Part shown: one piece after another, positions 46,884 through 54,448 of the stretch
How positions within the stretch are numbered: the stretch's first letter is position 1
Layout: the number at the start of each line of letters is the position of its first letter
Assembly: GCA_900471815.1 (NCBI GenBank)
Contig: UICE01000003.1
Location: 21,556 to 85,555 of the forward strand
DNA length: 64,000 bases
Reading direction: 5' to 3'
Origin: Hyphomicrobiales bacterium
GTDB lineage: Bacteria; Pseudomonadota; Alphaproteobacteria; Rhizobiales; Rhizobiaceae
Made by a program: the position numbers and the translations under genes
The notes under the pieces: generated by a model
What the model was told of the DNA's origin: nothing
Seen by the model: the letters and a program-made list of their open reading frames with translations, nothing else
Databases searched by the model: none

Positions 46884-47600
46884 ATGCTCGATCCGAAGAA
46901 GATTTTGAACGATTTCCTGGGAAGCAATATCCCCGGCGTGGGAACCTCGGTACGCGACACAGCCGGAAAGGCGACGCAAATGGCCAAGGACAACCCCCTG
47001 GCGGCAGGTGCGCTGGCAGCGATTTTGCTTGGCACGGGTACAGGCCGTGAAGTTGCCGGCGGCGCTTTGAAGCTTGGCGGTCTCGCCGCAGTGGCAGGAT
47101 TGGCCTACAAGGCCTATCAAAATTATCAATCGGGCAAGGCTCCCGCGGAAACCGCGCAGGCTCCGGCAAATGGCGAATTGCTGCCACCGCCGAGCGATTC
47201 AGGTTTCGATCCGCAGACGGCGCCGCAAGGTGAGCACGAATTTGCCCTTGTGCTGGTGCGTGCGATGATTGCTGCTGCCCGCTCCGACGGCATGGTCGAT
47301 GATGCAGAGCGCGCGCGTATTTTGGAAAAGCTATCGCTCTCCGGCATGAACAGCGACACACAGGAATTCTTGAATGCAGAACTCAGCGCTCCCGTTGATG
47401 TGGATGCGCTGGTTGCAGCCGCCGTTACCGACGAGCAGAAGGTTGAGCTTTATACAGCTTCCCGTCTCGCCATTGATCCAAAGACACGCGGCGAACGCGG
47501 TTATCTCGATCTGCTCGCCGGTCGTCTCAAGCTGCCGGATAGCCTCATCGATCATATTGAGGCAACGGTAAGTCAGGCGAAGGTCGCTTCGCCCGCCTAA
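46884..47600 (+). CDS. DUF533 inner-membrane protein, YebE/TerB-like
   Basis: The 238-residue protein begins MLDPKKILNDFLGSNIPGVG and has a glycine-rich hydrophobic stretch (AAGALAAILLGTG, GALKLGGLAAVAGLAYKAYQNYQ), then a helical domain (ALVLVRAMIAAARSDGMVDDAERARI) of the TerB superfamily that often has acidic metal-binding loops. Function is unknown; E. coli YebE is a stress-induced membrane protein. GAGGGAG precedes the ATG. It ends in an intrinsic terminator. Confidence 0.88.
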   Translation: MLDPKKILNDFLGSNIPGVGTSVRDTAGKATQMAKDNPLAAGALAAILLGTGTGREVAGGALKLGGLAAVAGLAYKAYQNYQSGKAPAETAQAPANGELLPPPSDSGFDPQTAPQGEHEFALVLVRAMIAAARSDGMVDDAERARILEKLSLSGMNSDTQEFLNAELSAPVDVDALVAAAVTDEQKVELYTASRLAIDPKTRGERGYLDLLAGRLKLPDSLIDHIEATVSQAKVASPA

Positions 47601-47616
47601 GCTGATGGCATATCTA

Positions 47617-47648
47617 GTGCGTGGTTTGCCTTTCGCAAACTACGCGCT
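47617..47648. repeat. Degenerate short TGCGTGG palindrome
   Basis: GTGCGTGGTTTGC-CTTTC-GCAAACTACGCGC: arms of 11 bp with one mismatch. It keeps the outer TGCGTGGTT of the repeat family but lost the rest. Confidence 0.55.
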
Positions 47649-47656
47649 ACATGGAG

Positions 47657-47680
47657 GCGGGCGGCAACGCCCGCTTATTT
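47657..47680 (+). terminator. Intrinsic terminator of the DUF533 gene
   Basis: GCGGGCG (47657-47663), loop GCAA, CGCCCGC (47668-47674), then TTATTT. It overlaps the stop of the convergent aminotransferase gene. Confidence 0.8.
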
Positions 47681-48844
47681 TGCCAGAAATTTCTCGATGC
47701 GTTCGATGGCGCGGATGATATTTTCTTCGGAATTGGCATAGGAGAGGCGGATATAACCTTCGCCGAGAATGCCGAAATCCGGACCGCCGATCAAAGCCAC
47801 GCCAGCATCATCGAGCAGGGCAGAAGCAAGTTTTTTGGCGGGCCAGCCCGTTTCCTTGACGTTTGGGAAGGCATAGAAGGCTCCTTTGGGCGTGGCGCAG
47901 CTAATGCCCGACAGGCTGTTCAGTCCATCGACAACAATTTTACGGCGATTGTCGAATGCCTTGCACATTTTCTCCACATCATCCTGCGGACCGTCAATGG
48001 CAGCTATACCGGCATATTGGCTTGGCGCGTTGACGCAGGACCAGCAATTGACCGCGAGTTTGCGCACCTTGTCATAGAGCTGATCGGGCCAGATGGACCA
48101 GCCCATGCGCCAGCCCGTCATCGCCCATGTCTTTGACCAGCCATTCAGCACGATCAGGCGGTCACGGATTTGCGGGAAGGTAAGAAGCGAGCAATGTTCT
48201 TCGCCATCATAGGTCATCACATCGTAAATCTCATCTGACATGATGGCGACATGGGGATGGTCTTCCAGACCTTTTACCAGTTTTTCAATTTCTGACTTTG
48301 GCGTGACGCCACCAGTCGGGTTGGCAGGTGAGTTGAGAATAAGAAGCCGCGTATTCGGCGTAATCAGCGATAGCGTTTCCTCCGCAGAAAAAGCGAAGCC
48401 ATTCTCCTCACGAATTGGCACCGGAACGGGTTTGGCACCCGTAAACTCGATCATTGAGCGATAAATGGGAAAGCCGGGATCGGGATAGAGGATTTCCGCG
48501 CCGGGTTCGCCGAAAATCATGATCGCGGCAAACATTGTCACCTTGCCGCCCGGCACGATGATAATGTTCTCCGGCGAGAGTTCGACGCCCGTCGTGGTCA
48601 GCGTGCGTCGTGCAACGGCCTCGCGTGTCGCCAGTAACCCATTGGCTGGCGTGTAGCCATGATGACCGTCTTTAAGCGCCTTGATGGCCGCTTCAACAAT
48701 ATGCGCCGGTGTTTTAAAGTCCGGTTGGCCGATGCCAAGATTGATGATGTCCTTGCCTTGGGCGCTGAGGGCTGTCGCGCGAGCCAGAACAGCAAAGGCA
48801 TTTTCTTCGCCGATACGGTCGAAGCCCGAAATGGTACGCAGCAT
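47675..48844 (-). CDS. Class I/II pyridoxal-phosphate aminotransferase (AspC-like)
   Basis: The 389-residue enzyme has the fold-type-I marks: LGIGQPDFKTPAHI near the N-terminus, NSPANPTGG, SDEIYDVMTYDG with the PLP-contacting Asp and Tyr, and NGWSKTWAMTGWRMGW with the Schiff-base Lys. The C-terminal IRLSYANSEENI holds the carboxylate-binding Arg. It resembles aspartate and other broad amino-acid aminotransferases; the donor is not fixed by sequence. Convergent with the DUF533 gene and divergent from the next GNAT. Confidence 0.9.
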   Translation of the reverse strand: MLRTISGFDRIGEENAFAVLARATALSAQGKDIINLGIGQPDFKTPAHIVEAAIKALKDGHHGYTPANGLLATREAVARRTLTTTGVELSPENIIIVPGGKVTMFAAIMIFGEPGAEILYPDPGFPIYRSMIEFTGAKPVPVPIREENGFAFSAEETLSLITPNTRLLILNSPANPTGGVTPKSEIEKLVKGLEDHPHVAIMSDEIYDVMTYDGEEHCSLLTFPQIRDRLIVLNGWSKTWAMTGWRMGWSIWPDQLYDKVRKLAVNCWSCVNAPSQYAGIAAIDGPQDDVEKMCKAFDNRRKIVVDGLNSLSGISCATPKGAFYAFPNVKETGWPAKKLASALLDDAGVALIGGPDFGILGEGYIRLSYANSEENIIRAIERIEKFLAK

Positions 48845-48936
48845 TTTCTTGTCTCACATACAATTTTCAACTTCTGCTTTGTGCGGGGACTAGCGTAACA
48901 AGTCAAACGTGCTTTGATAAAAATGGGCCGAATTAC

Positions 48937-49617
48937 ATGACCGATTTGAAAGACTGGACACCACGACCATTTCCTGCCCCTGAGCCGCTTGAGGGACGCT
49001 ATGTCCGTCTTGAGCCGATCAATGCGGCAAAGCATGGCGATGGACTCTATGAGGCCTCGACGGTTGCTGATGCAGATGGCCGGTTCCGCTATCTTTTCGA
49101 GGACGTGCCTGAGAGTCGCAACGCCATGACGCCATGGCTGGAAAAAGTCGAAGCGAGCAAAGACCCGCTGTTTTACGCGGTCATCGACAAAGCCAGCGGC
49201 AAGGTTGCGGGACGTCAGGCGTTGATGCGCATAGACGCTGCCCATGGCTCCATCGAAATCGGCAATATTTACTGGGGGCCGCTGATCGCGCGCAAGCCAG
49301 CAGCCACGGAAGCACAATATCTTTTCATGGCATATGCTTTCGACGTGCTGGGCTACCGGCGCTACGAATGGAAATGCAACAATAGCAATGAGCCGTCAAA
49401 GCGTGCCGCAGAACGGTTTGGTTTCACATTCGAAGGCATTTTCCGCCAGCATATGGTGCAGAAGGGCCAGAACCGGGATACGGCCTGGTATTCAGTGACC
49501 GATCAGGAATGGCCAGCGCTCAAAGCAGCCTATCAGGCTTGGCTTTCACCGGATAATTTTGATGCTGAGGGTCAACAGATCAAGCGGCTGGAAGAGCTTC
49601 GGCTTGCTGCAAGATAG
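48937..49617 (+). CDS. GNAT-family acetyltransferase, RimJ/RimL type
   Basis: The 226-residue protein starts with the L-E-G-RYVRLEPI motif of the RimJ/RimL group and has YRRYEWKCNNSNEPSKRAAERFGFTFEGIFRQHM, the acetyl-CoA and substrate half of that fold. It probably N-acetylates a small amine, an amino acid or a protein N-terminus. The stop codon lies at the start of a half copy of the TGCGTGG repeat. Confidence 0.87.
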   Translation: MTDLKDWTPRPFPAPEPLEGRYVRLEPINAAKHGDGLYEASTVADADGRFRYLFEDVPESRNAMTPWLEKVEASKDPLFYAVIDKASGKVAGRQALMRIDAAHGSIEIGNIYWGPLIARKPAATEAQYLFMAYAFDVLGYRRYEWKCNNSNEPSKRAAERFGFTFEGIFRQHMVQKGQNRDTAWYSVTDQEWPALKAAYQAWLSPDNFDAEGQQIKRLEELRLAAR

Positions 49618-49639
49618 TGAGCCCCGTCGAACCACGCAC
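49616..49639. repeat. Half copy of the TGCGTGGTTCGAC repeat
   Basis: GTGAGCCCCGTCGAACCACGCAC: the right end only. It overlaps the preceding GNAT stop by two bases. Confidence 0.6.
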
Positions 49640-49658
49640 ATTATCCATGCAGCTCGAT

Positions 49659-49693
49659 AAAAAACGCCACCGCCAGTTTCTTCGTGGGTGGCG
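49659..49693 (-). terminator. Minus-strand intrinsic terminator without an evident gene
   Basis: Read on the minus strand, CGCCACC and GGTGGCG (49665-49671 with 49687-49693) form a 7-bp stem followed by six T. The nearest minus-strand gene ends at 50019, over 300 bp upstream, so this may end its transcript or a small RNA. Confidence 0.6.
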
Positions 49694-49712
49694 CATTATT
49701 CAACTCATGAAA

Positions 49713-49736
49713 GATCAAGCTTGTCGAACCACGCAT
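49713..49736. repeat. Half copy of the TGCGTGGTTCGAC repeat
   Basis: GATCAAGCTTGTCGAACCACGCAT: a right end in the same orientation as the half copy at 49616, on the other side of the terminator hairpin. Together they look like the remains of one or two degraded elements. Confidence 0.6.
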
Positions 49737-49815
49737 ATAAAGATTTGCCGGAATACTTGCTTTGCGACCGGATAGGGCTACAACGCCACTTATATCGAAC
49801 TGAGTGGTGAAGTTG

Positions 49816-50025
49816 ATGGACCCCAAAACCCGGAATGCGGCCATAGCGGCCGGTTGTATCATGCTCGGCTTTGGCATTGTCGCCTATCTGATGCCAAGCC
49901 TGATGCTGGCAATTGGCGATAAGTCGCCGCTAGCCGCTGGTATTTTCGGTGTTATCTTTGTTCTGGGCTTTTTCGTCGTGTTCTGGCTTCGGGCCAGAAG
50001 CCAGCGCCGCAATAATAATCAATAG
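49816..50025 (+). CDS. Small membrane protein of unknown function
   Basis: A 69-residue protein with two hydrophobic segments (AAIAAGCIMLGFGIVAYLMPSLMLAI and AGIFGVIFVLGFFVVFWL) and a basic C-terminus (RARSQRRNNNQ), giving a helical hairpin with both ends likely in the cytosol. ATG 49816 and GTG 49804 are both possible. It overlaps the convergent NicO gene by 7 bp. Codon use looks coding. Not recognised. Confidence 0.62.
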   Translation: MDPKTRNAAIAAGCIMLGFGIVAYLMPSLMLAIGDKSPLAAGIFGVIFVLGFFVVFWLRARSQRRNNNQ

Positions 50026-51065
50026 GACAGTGAAGCCGTCAGAAGCAGGCCGCCGGTCAAAACGATGAACAGCGCCCCGCCGATCTCGATAAAATTCTGA
50101 ACCCGGCCCGAAAGCGCCGTTTCGCCCGATATGCGCAAGGCCACATTCTTGGCGGTGACGGCCAAGGTTGCGAGTATTGCGACCGTTATGAATGTGCCCA
50201 AGGCCATGGCGAAAACGGACAAAATTCCCCCAAGCACCAAGCCGTTCAATAGCGAGAACGTCAGAACGATCAGTGCGCCGGAACAGGGGCGCAAACCAAC
50301 AGCAATGATGGCCGCCCAAGCGGTTTTCCAGTTGAAATCGCCGGAAATCATGGCCGGATCCGGGGCATGGCTATGGCCGCATGTCTCGCAGACATGACCT
50401 GCAGCATGGGAATGACCATGACTATGCGCATGGTGATCATGGTGCGTGTGGTCGTGATGCTCGTGACTGTGGTGAGCATGGTCATGATCATGATGTATGT
50501 GGCCCGCATGGGCATGAGCGGCATTGGCCGTGAAAAGCCGTGGCACCTTGCGCCATAGCAGTGACAGGCCGAAGGCCACGATCAACGCGAAACTTGCCAC
50601 TTCCATGACATGCGTCGCATCGTCCATGGACACAGTGGTGCCGCGGAGCACAAGAAAAGTCAGGCCAATGATGAAAACGGCTGTGAGAGCCTGCAACATG
50701 GACGAGGCGAAGGACAGGAAGACGCCGCGCTTCAGGGTCGTTTCATTGGCAACCATATAGGATGAAATGACAGCCTTACCATGGCCGGGACCAACAGCGT
50801 GCAATATGCCGTAGAGAAAGGACAGGCCAACGAGGATCGAAGCTTGCCACGGATCCTCGCGCATGGCCTTGAGGGCTTTCGTCATGGCCAGATAAAAGGC
50901 GCGCTGTTGCATATTGATCCATAAGATGAATTCGGCAAACGGACCGGATGGCTTCATCGCAACTTCATTCATGCCGATGCCAAGCGAAGAGGTTTGCGCT
51001 AGAGCATGTCCGCCAAGGAGCGCGAGCGCGAGCAGTGCGCAAAGCCAGATCGATTTCCGCATCAT
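50019..51065 (-). CDS. NicO-family nickel/cobalt transporter (RcnA-like) with His-rich loop
   Basis: The 348-residue membrane protein has a signal-like N-terminus, HAVGPGHGKAVISSYMVA and CSGALIVLTFSLLNG (NicO motifs) and seven or so membrane segments. About residues 185-240 form a loop very rich in His and Asp (repeats such as HDHAHHSHEHHDH) ending in a CETCGHSH motif. Family members export or import nickel or cobalt; relatives paired with DUF1007 have also been linked to zinc. It follows the DUF1007 gene after 8 bp, so one operon. Confidence 0.88.
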   Translation of the reverse strand: MMRKSIWLCALLALALLGGHALAQTSSLGIGMNEVAMKPSGPFAEFILWINMQQRAFYLAMTKALKAMREDPWQASILVGLSFLYGILHAVGPGHGKAVISSYMVANETTLKRGVFLSFASSMLQALTAVFIIGLTFLVLRGTTVSMDDATHVMEVASFALIVAFGLSLLWRKVPRLFTANAAHAHAGHIHHDHDHAHHSHEHHDHTHHDHHAHSHGHSHAAGHVCETCGHSHAPDPAMISGDFNWKTAWAAIIAVGLRPCSGALIVLTFSLLNGLVLGGILSVFAMALGTFITVAILATLAVTAKNVALRISGETALSGRVQNFIEIGGALFIVLTGGLLLTASLSY

Positions 51066-51073
51066 TTATCCTT

Positions 51074-51733
51074 TTACCCTTGGGAGGGGCATTCTATTTC
51101 GAGCCTGGTGGCAAAGATTTTAGTCATGTCAGTGCCAGTGGGATCATTGAAAAAAGCATCGGTCAGCGTTCCCTGATTTTGGGCAATGGCCTCATCGGGG
51201 TTGGGGCGCACCACCTTCTGCTTACAGGCTGGCGGCAGTCCCGTCACATGCACATCCGCGTCGTTGACGTAATCGATGGCCGTGTAGAAGGTTGGATCAT
51301 AGACGCCGAAACTAGTCTTTGTGCCAAGCTTCAGCGGATGTTTGGGGGTGCTCTCAAAGATGATCATCAACTGATTGTTCTGGAAATCGGCAATCAAATG
51401 CTTTGGCGCTGCCATGACGATCTTCTTGTCATTGAGCTGGACAGACTGAAAATAGTCGAACTCGGAAATCGAGGCATTGATCGTTTCAGCCAGAGCAGCC
51501 AATTCCGCTTCATCCAGCTTCAGATCACCATTCTTGTCGAACTCCACCAGAACGGTGCTGGAAAAGATATCGTCAAAACGCCAGACATGGCCAAGCTTTT
51601 GAACAGTTCCATCAGGATTGATCGTGATATCGAGGCGCGCTTCGGCAAAGACGTGCGGATGGACATAGGCAGGGGTGGCGAGGGTCATGCCCAAAGCCAG
51701 AGTTGCCATGAAGACCGCGAGTTTCTGCTGCAT
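51074..51733 (-). CDS. DUF1007 periplasmic protein, partner of the NicO transporter
   Basis: The 219-residue exported protein has a signal peptide (MQQKLAVFMATLALGMTLATPAYVHPHVFAEA) with the PHVF start typical of DUF1007 and HVWRFDDIFSSTVLVEFDKNGD. Members sit next to NicO/RcnA transporters and may bind metal in the periplasm. AAAGGG precedes the ATG. No B12 riboswitch or clear full Zur box was seen in the 80-bp upstream region. First gene of the pair. Confidence 0.87.
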   Translation of the reverse strand: MQQKLAVFMATLALGMTLATPAYVHPHVFAEARLDITINPDGTVQKLGHVWRFDDIFSSTVLVEFDKNGDLKLDEAELAALAETINASISEFDYFQSVQLNDKKIVMAAPKHLIADFQNNQLMIIFESTPKHPLKLGTKTSFGVYDPTFYTAIDYVNDADVHVTGLPPACKQKVVRPNPDEAIAQNQGTLTDAFFNDPTGTDMTKIFATRLEIECPSQG

Positions 51734-51813
51734 GAATTGCCCTTTATAGTTGTGGTACAGGACATCCCGAACTTGGCAAAATTGGGACGATATAACATTA
51801 ACAGCCCATCATT

Positions 51814-52722
51814 TCAGGCTTTGCGATTGTCCTTTTGGTCCTTGAACCATTTAGTCAGGTAATCGACAAGCACGCGCACCTTGGCGGGCAGATAGCGCCG
51901 ATGCGGATAGACTGCATAAATACCGGCATCCCGCATGACGAACTCGTCAAGTACAGGCACCAGCCTGCCGCTTGCAACATCCGGCGCTGCGATAAAATCC
52001 GGAAGCATGGCAAAGCCCAGCCCTGAAAGAGCGGCGCGGCGCGCGGCAAGCGGGCTATTGATCTCCAGGGGGCCGGACACCTGAACGGAAATGATCGGTC
52101 CGCTTTGATTATGAAACTGCCAGCTATTGCGCGAGCGATTATTGGTATCGACGATGCAGGGCAGGGCACTCAGCTGTTCGGGGCGCTGCGGAACGCCCGT
52201 CTGTTCGATCAATGCAGGCGAGGCACAGGCGACGACACGGAAAGGAGCAATGCGCTTGGCGATCAGCGATGAGTCCTGCATGCGGGTAATACGGATGGCC
52301 AGGTCGAATCCTTCCTCAACCAGATCAACAAAGCGATCGTCAAGCCGAACATCGAGAGTGATTTCAGGCTGATCGGCGCAAAAATCGATGAGACATTGGC
52401 CAATATCGGCGTCGGCAAAGGTGCGCGGTGCCGAAATCTTGATCCGCCCCTTGATATCGCTGCTGGTGTCGCGAACCGTTTCCTTCAGGTTTTCGACATC
52501 GCGCAGAATTTCGCTGGCGCGCTGGTAGTAGGTGTGGCCTGCTTCCGTCAGGGAAAATTGCCGCGTGGTGCGATTGAGAAGCAAAGCACCAAGCTCGTCT
52601 TCAAGTTCGCGTACATATTTGGACAAGAGCGCCTTGGAACGCCCGATCTTGCGGGCCGCTGCCGAGAACCCCTCCGCTTCCACGACATCAATATAGGCGC
52701 GCATGCGGGTGAGTGTGTCCAT
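51814..52722 (-). CDS. LysR-family transcriptional regulator
   Basis: The 302-residue protein has the LysR helix-turn-helix (residues 1-60, GFSAAARKIGRSKALLSKYVRELE) and the CrgA-like effector domain. The RTTRQFSLTEAG stretch puts it in the same large subgroup as the regulator at 3731. Its ATG overlaps the stop of the amidase gene by one base (TGATG), so it is transcribed and translated together with the amidase, an arrangement less common than divergent LysR pairs. Confidence 0.9.
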   Translation of the reverse strand: MDTLTRMRAYIDVVEAEGFSAAARKIGRSKALLSKYVRELEDELGALLLNRTTRQFSLTEAGHTYYQRASEILRDVENLKETVRDTSSDIKGRIKISAPRTFADADIGQCLIDFCADQPEITLDVRLDDRFVDLVEEGFDLAIRITRMQDSSLIAKRIAPFRVVACASPALIEQTGVPQRPEQLSALPCIVDTNNRSRNSWQFHNQSGPIISVQVSGPLEINSPLAARRAALSGLGFAMLPDFIAAPDVASGRLVPVLDEFVMRDAGIYAVYPHRRYLPAKVRVLVDYLTKWFKDQKDNRKA

Positions 52723-53909
52723 CAGTGTGCCTTTGATTGTAAAATGGTGCGGCCAAGGCGGATGAGCGCCATGTCACTGCCTTTCGGTCCGAGCAGCGAA
52801 AAGCCAAATGGCGCGCCGTGAACCTGACCCAGCGGCAAGGTGATCTGCGGAAAGCCCGAAAGGCCGGATATCATCAACAGGCGGAGCGCCTGTTCGCGAT
52901 AGGCCTGAATATCCCCAAAAGGCGTTGCAGCCAGTGGGGCTGCACCGGGTACGGTCGGCATAACCAAAACACCATCATCCTGAAGTAAATCTGCAAGCTC
53001 GCGGGTGAAAAGCGCCCTGCGCTTTACCTGAGCCTGATAGGTGTCCAGATCAATGGCGGCGGCATATTCGAACCGCTCTTTAACGCCGGGGCCGAGTCCG
53101 CGATTCTTCTCGGAAAGCCACGCTCCGTGCGCCGCCCAAGCCTCAAAGCCCTGAATCTGGCGGAAGCAGAGATAAAGATCATCCATGGATGCTGTTGATT
53201 GGCGGGCGGAACGGGCATGACCGAGATGGCCTGCGACCAATTTATACATTTGCCGGTAGGCGGCATCCTCCGCTTCGCCGACCAGAAGATGTTCCAGCAG
53301 CGGAATGAACAGCGGGCGCTTCAGCTTGAAGTCGCTTATGTCCTGACCAAGCAGGACATTGCCGACTTTCTCGTAAAGCTCGATATCACGGGCAAACCAG
53401 CCAAACGTATCGAGGGAGGGCGCCAATGGCATCGTGCCCTCCAGAGAGATGCGCCCATGGCTGATGCGCAAGCCTACCAGACCGCAAAAACTGGCAGGGG
53501 CACGGATGGAGCCGCCCGTATCCGTTCCGGTTGCGATGCTGGCCAATCCGCCTGCAACAGCTGACGCTGATCCTGATGATGAGCCGCCTGTGACGCGATC
53601 GGGCGCATTCGGGTTTATCGGGTGAGGATAATGGGCATTCTGGCCCATGAGCGAAAAGGCCAGTTCATCGGTCTGGGTCTTGCCGATAAATGTCGCTCCT
53701 GCATCGAGCAATTTCTGCACAGCTGGCGCGGTGGTTATGGCATTGGGTGATTCGGCCTGTTTTTGCCTATTTCCGCAACCAGTGGGCAAGCCGGCCACGT
53801 CAAATATGTCCTTGACCGCCAAAGTTTCACCACTCAAGGGACCATCCCCCGAGACAAGGTTAACAGACGGTAAATCCAAAAGAGCGTTAAGGGGCTTTGA
53901 TATGGTCAT
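52722..53909 (-). CDS. Amidase (amidase-signature family)
   Basis: The 395-residue enzyme has LAVKDIFDVAGLPTGCGN with the catalytic Lys, the serine-rich GGSSSGSASAVAGGLASIATGTDTGGS with the cis-Ser and nucleophilic Ser, and CGLVGLRISHGRIS. It hydrolyses amides; relatives of this length act on indoleacetamide, malonamate or aryl amides. The substrate is unknown. It is the first gene of an overlapping pair with a LysR regulator and is divergent from the ornithine decarboxylase leader. Confidence 0.9.
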   Translation of the reverse strand: MTISKPLNALLDLPSVNLVSGDGPLSGETLAVKDIFDVAGLPTGCGNRQKQAESPNAITTAPAVQKLLDAGATFIGKTQTDELAFSLMGQNAHYPHPINPNAPDRVTGGSSSGSASAVAGGLASIATGTDTGGSIRAPASFCGLVGLRISHGRISLEGTMPLAPSLDTFGWFARDIELYEKVGNVLLGQDISDFKLKRPLFIPLLEHLLVGEAEDAAYRQMYKLVAGHLGHARSARQSTASMDDLYLCFRQIQGFEAWAAHGAWLSEKNRGLGPGVKERFEYAAAIDLDTYQAQVKRRALFTRELADLLQDDGVLVMPTVPGAAPLAATPFGDIQAYREQALRLLMISGLSGFPQITLPLGQVHGAPFGFSLLGPKGSDMALIRLGRTILQSKAH

Positions 53910-54448
53910 CGTTCAAAGATTCTACGTGATTTTGCTCTGTTTGTTCAATGAATAAAAAACTTTGTCACAATCGATATTTGTCATTGATTGGACACATATT
54001 CCGCCTTATATCGCCCTTGCCCAAAGTCGCACGTGCCCATGGGTGTCCGCCGATCTTCATTATGGTGAGGAAACGGTATGGTACCTGGAACTAACCCCTC
54101 CAGTCAGCTTAGCAGCCAACTGCCAAAGTTGAGGACATCTGAAGCAACGACGGTGCGGGCCTAGTCGGTCTCTTTCGGCTGTCCAAAAGCCGAGAATTAC
54201 TGAAGAGGCACACCTTCATTGCCGGTAGTGCGGATGGGAACATCCAAACCAAGGCAGACAAAGCGGATCGACGCCAATTGGCGCAGGTCCACCGCCGCAT
54301 GAACTTGTCCGTGTTTTCAGCATCTCCAAAGGCTGGCTTCGCGGGGGATGGATTCATGCACTTTGTCCTCAGCAGTTTCGATGGGCGCGGCCCGAGAAAT
54401 TGCACTGCTTGAGCGGCCATACCAGCCGCTATGGAATTGGAGCATAAC
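53910..54448 (+). promoter_or_regulatory. Long leader of ornithine decarboxylase, speF-leader-like
   Basis: The 539-bp region between amidase and ornithine decarboxylase includes a transcribed leader in its last roughly 400 bases. It contains a 28-codon upstream frame (54078-54164) and stable hairpins just after it, for example TCGGCT/AGCCGA near 54174-54194. Rfam describes a conserved 'speF' leader RNA upstream of alphaproteobacterial ornithine decarboxylases, and place and size fit. The ornithine decarboxylase ribosome site GGAG is at the leader end. The transcription start was not fixed. Confidence 0.6.
54078..54164 (+). CDS. Upstream leader reading frame of ornithine decarboxylase, 28 codons
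   Basis: ATG at 54078 is preceded by GAGGAAACGGT, a ribosome site at near ideal distance. The peptide starts MVPGTNPSSQ and ends RTSEATTVRA, stopping TAG at 54162-54164 just before a hairpin. A shorter frame (54062-54094, MVRKRYGTWN) overlaps it but lacks a ribosome site. In enterobacteria the SpeFL leader peptide stalls on ornithine to switch on the decarboxylase; whether this unrelated peptide does so is unknown. Confidence 0.45.
   Translation: MVPGTNPSSQLSSQLPKLRTSEATTVRA

Noticed and set aside
51734..51813. Zur box or B12 riboswitch before DUF1007-NicO
   Set aside because: Only a half-site like TGTTATAT is present, and 80 bp is too short for the riboswitch.
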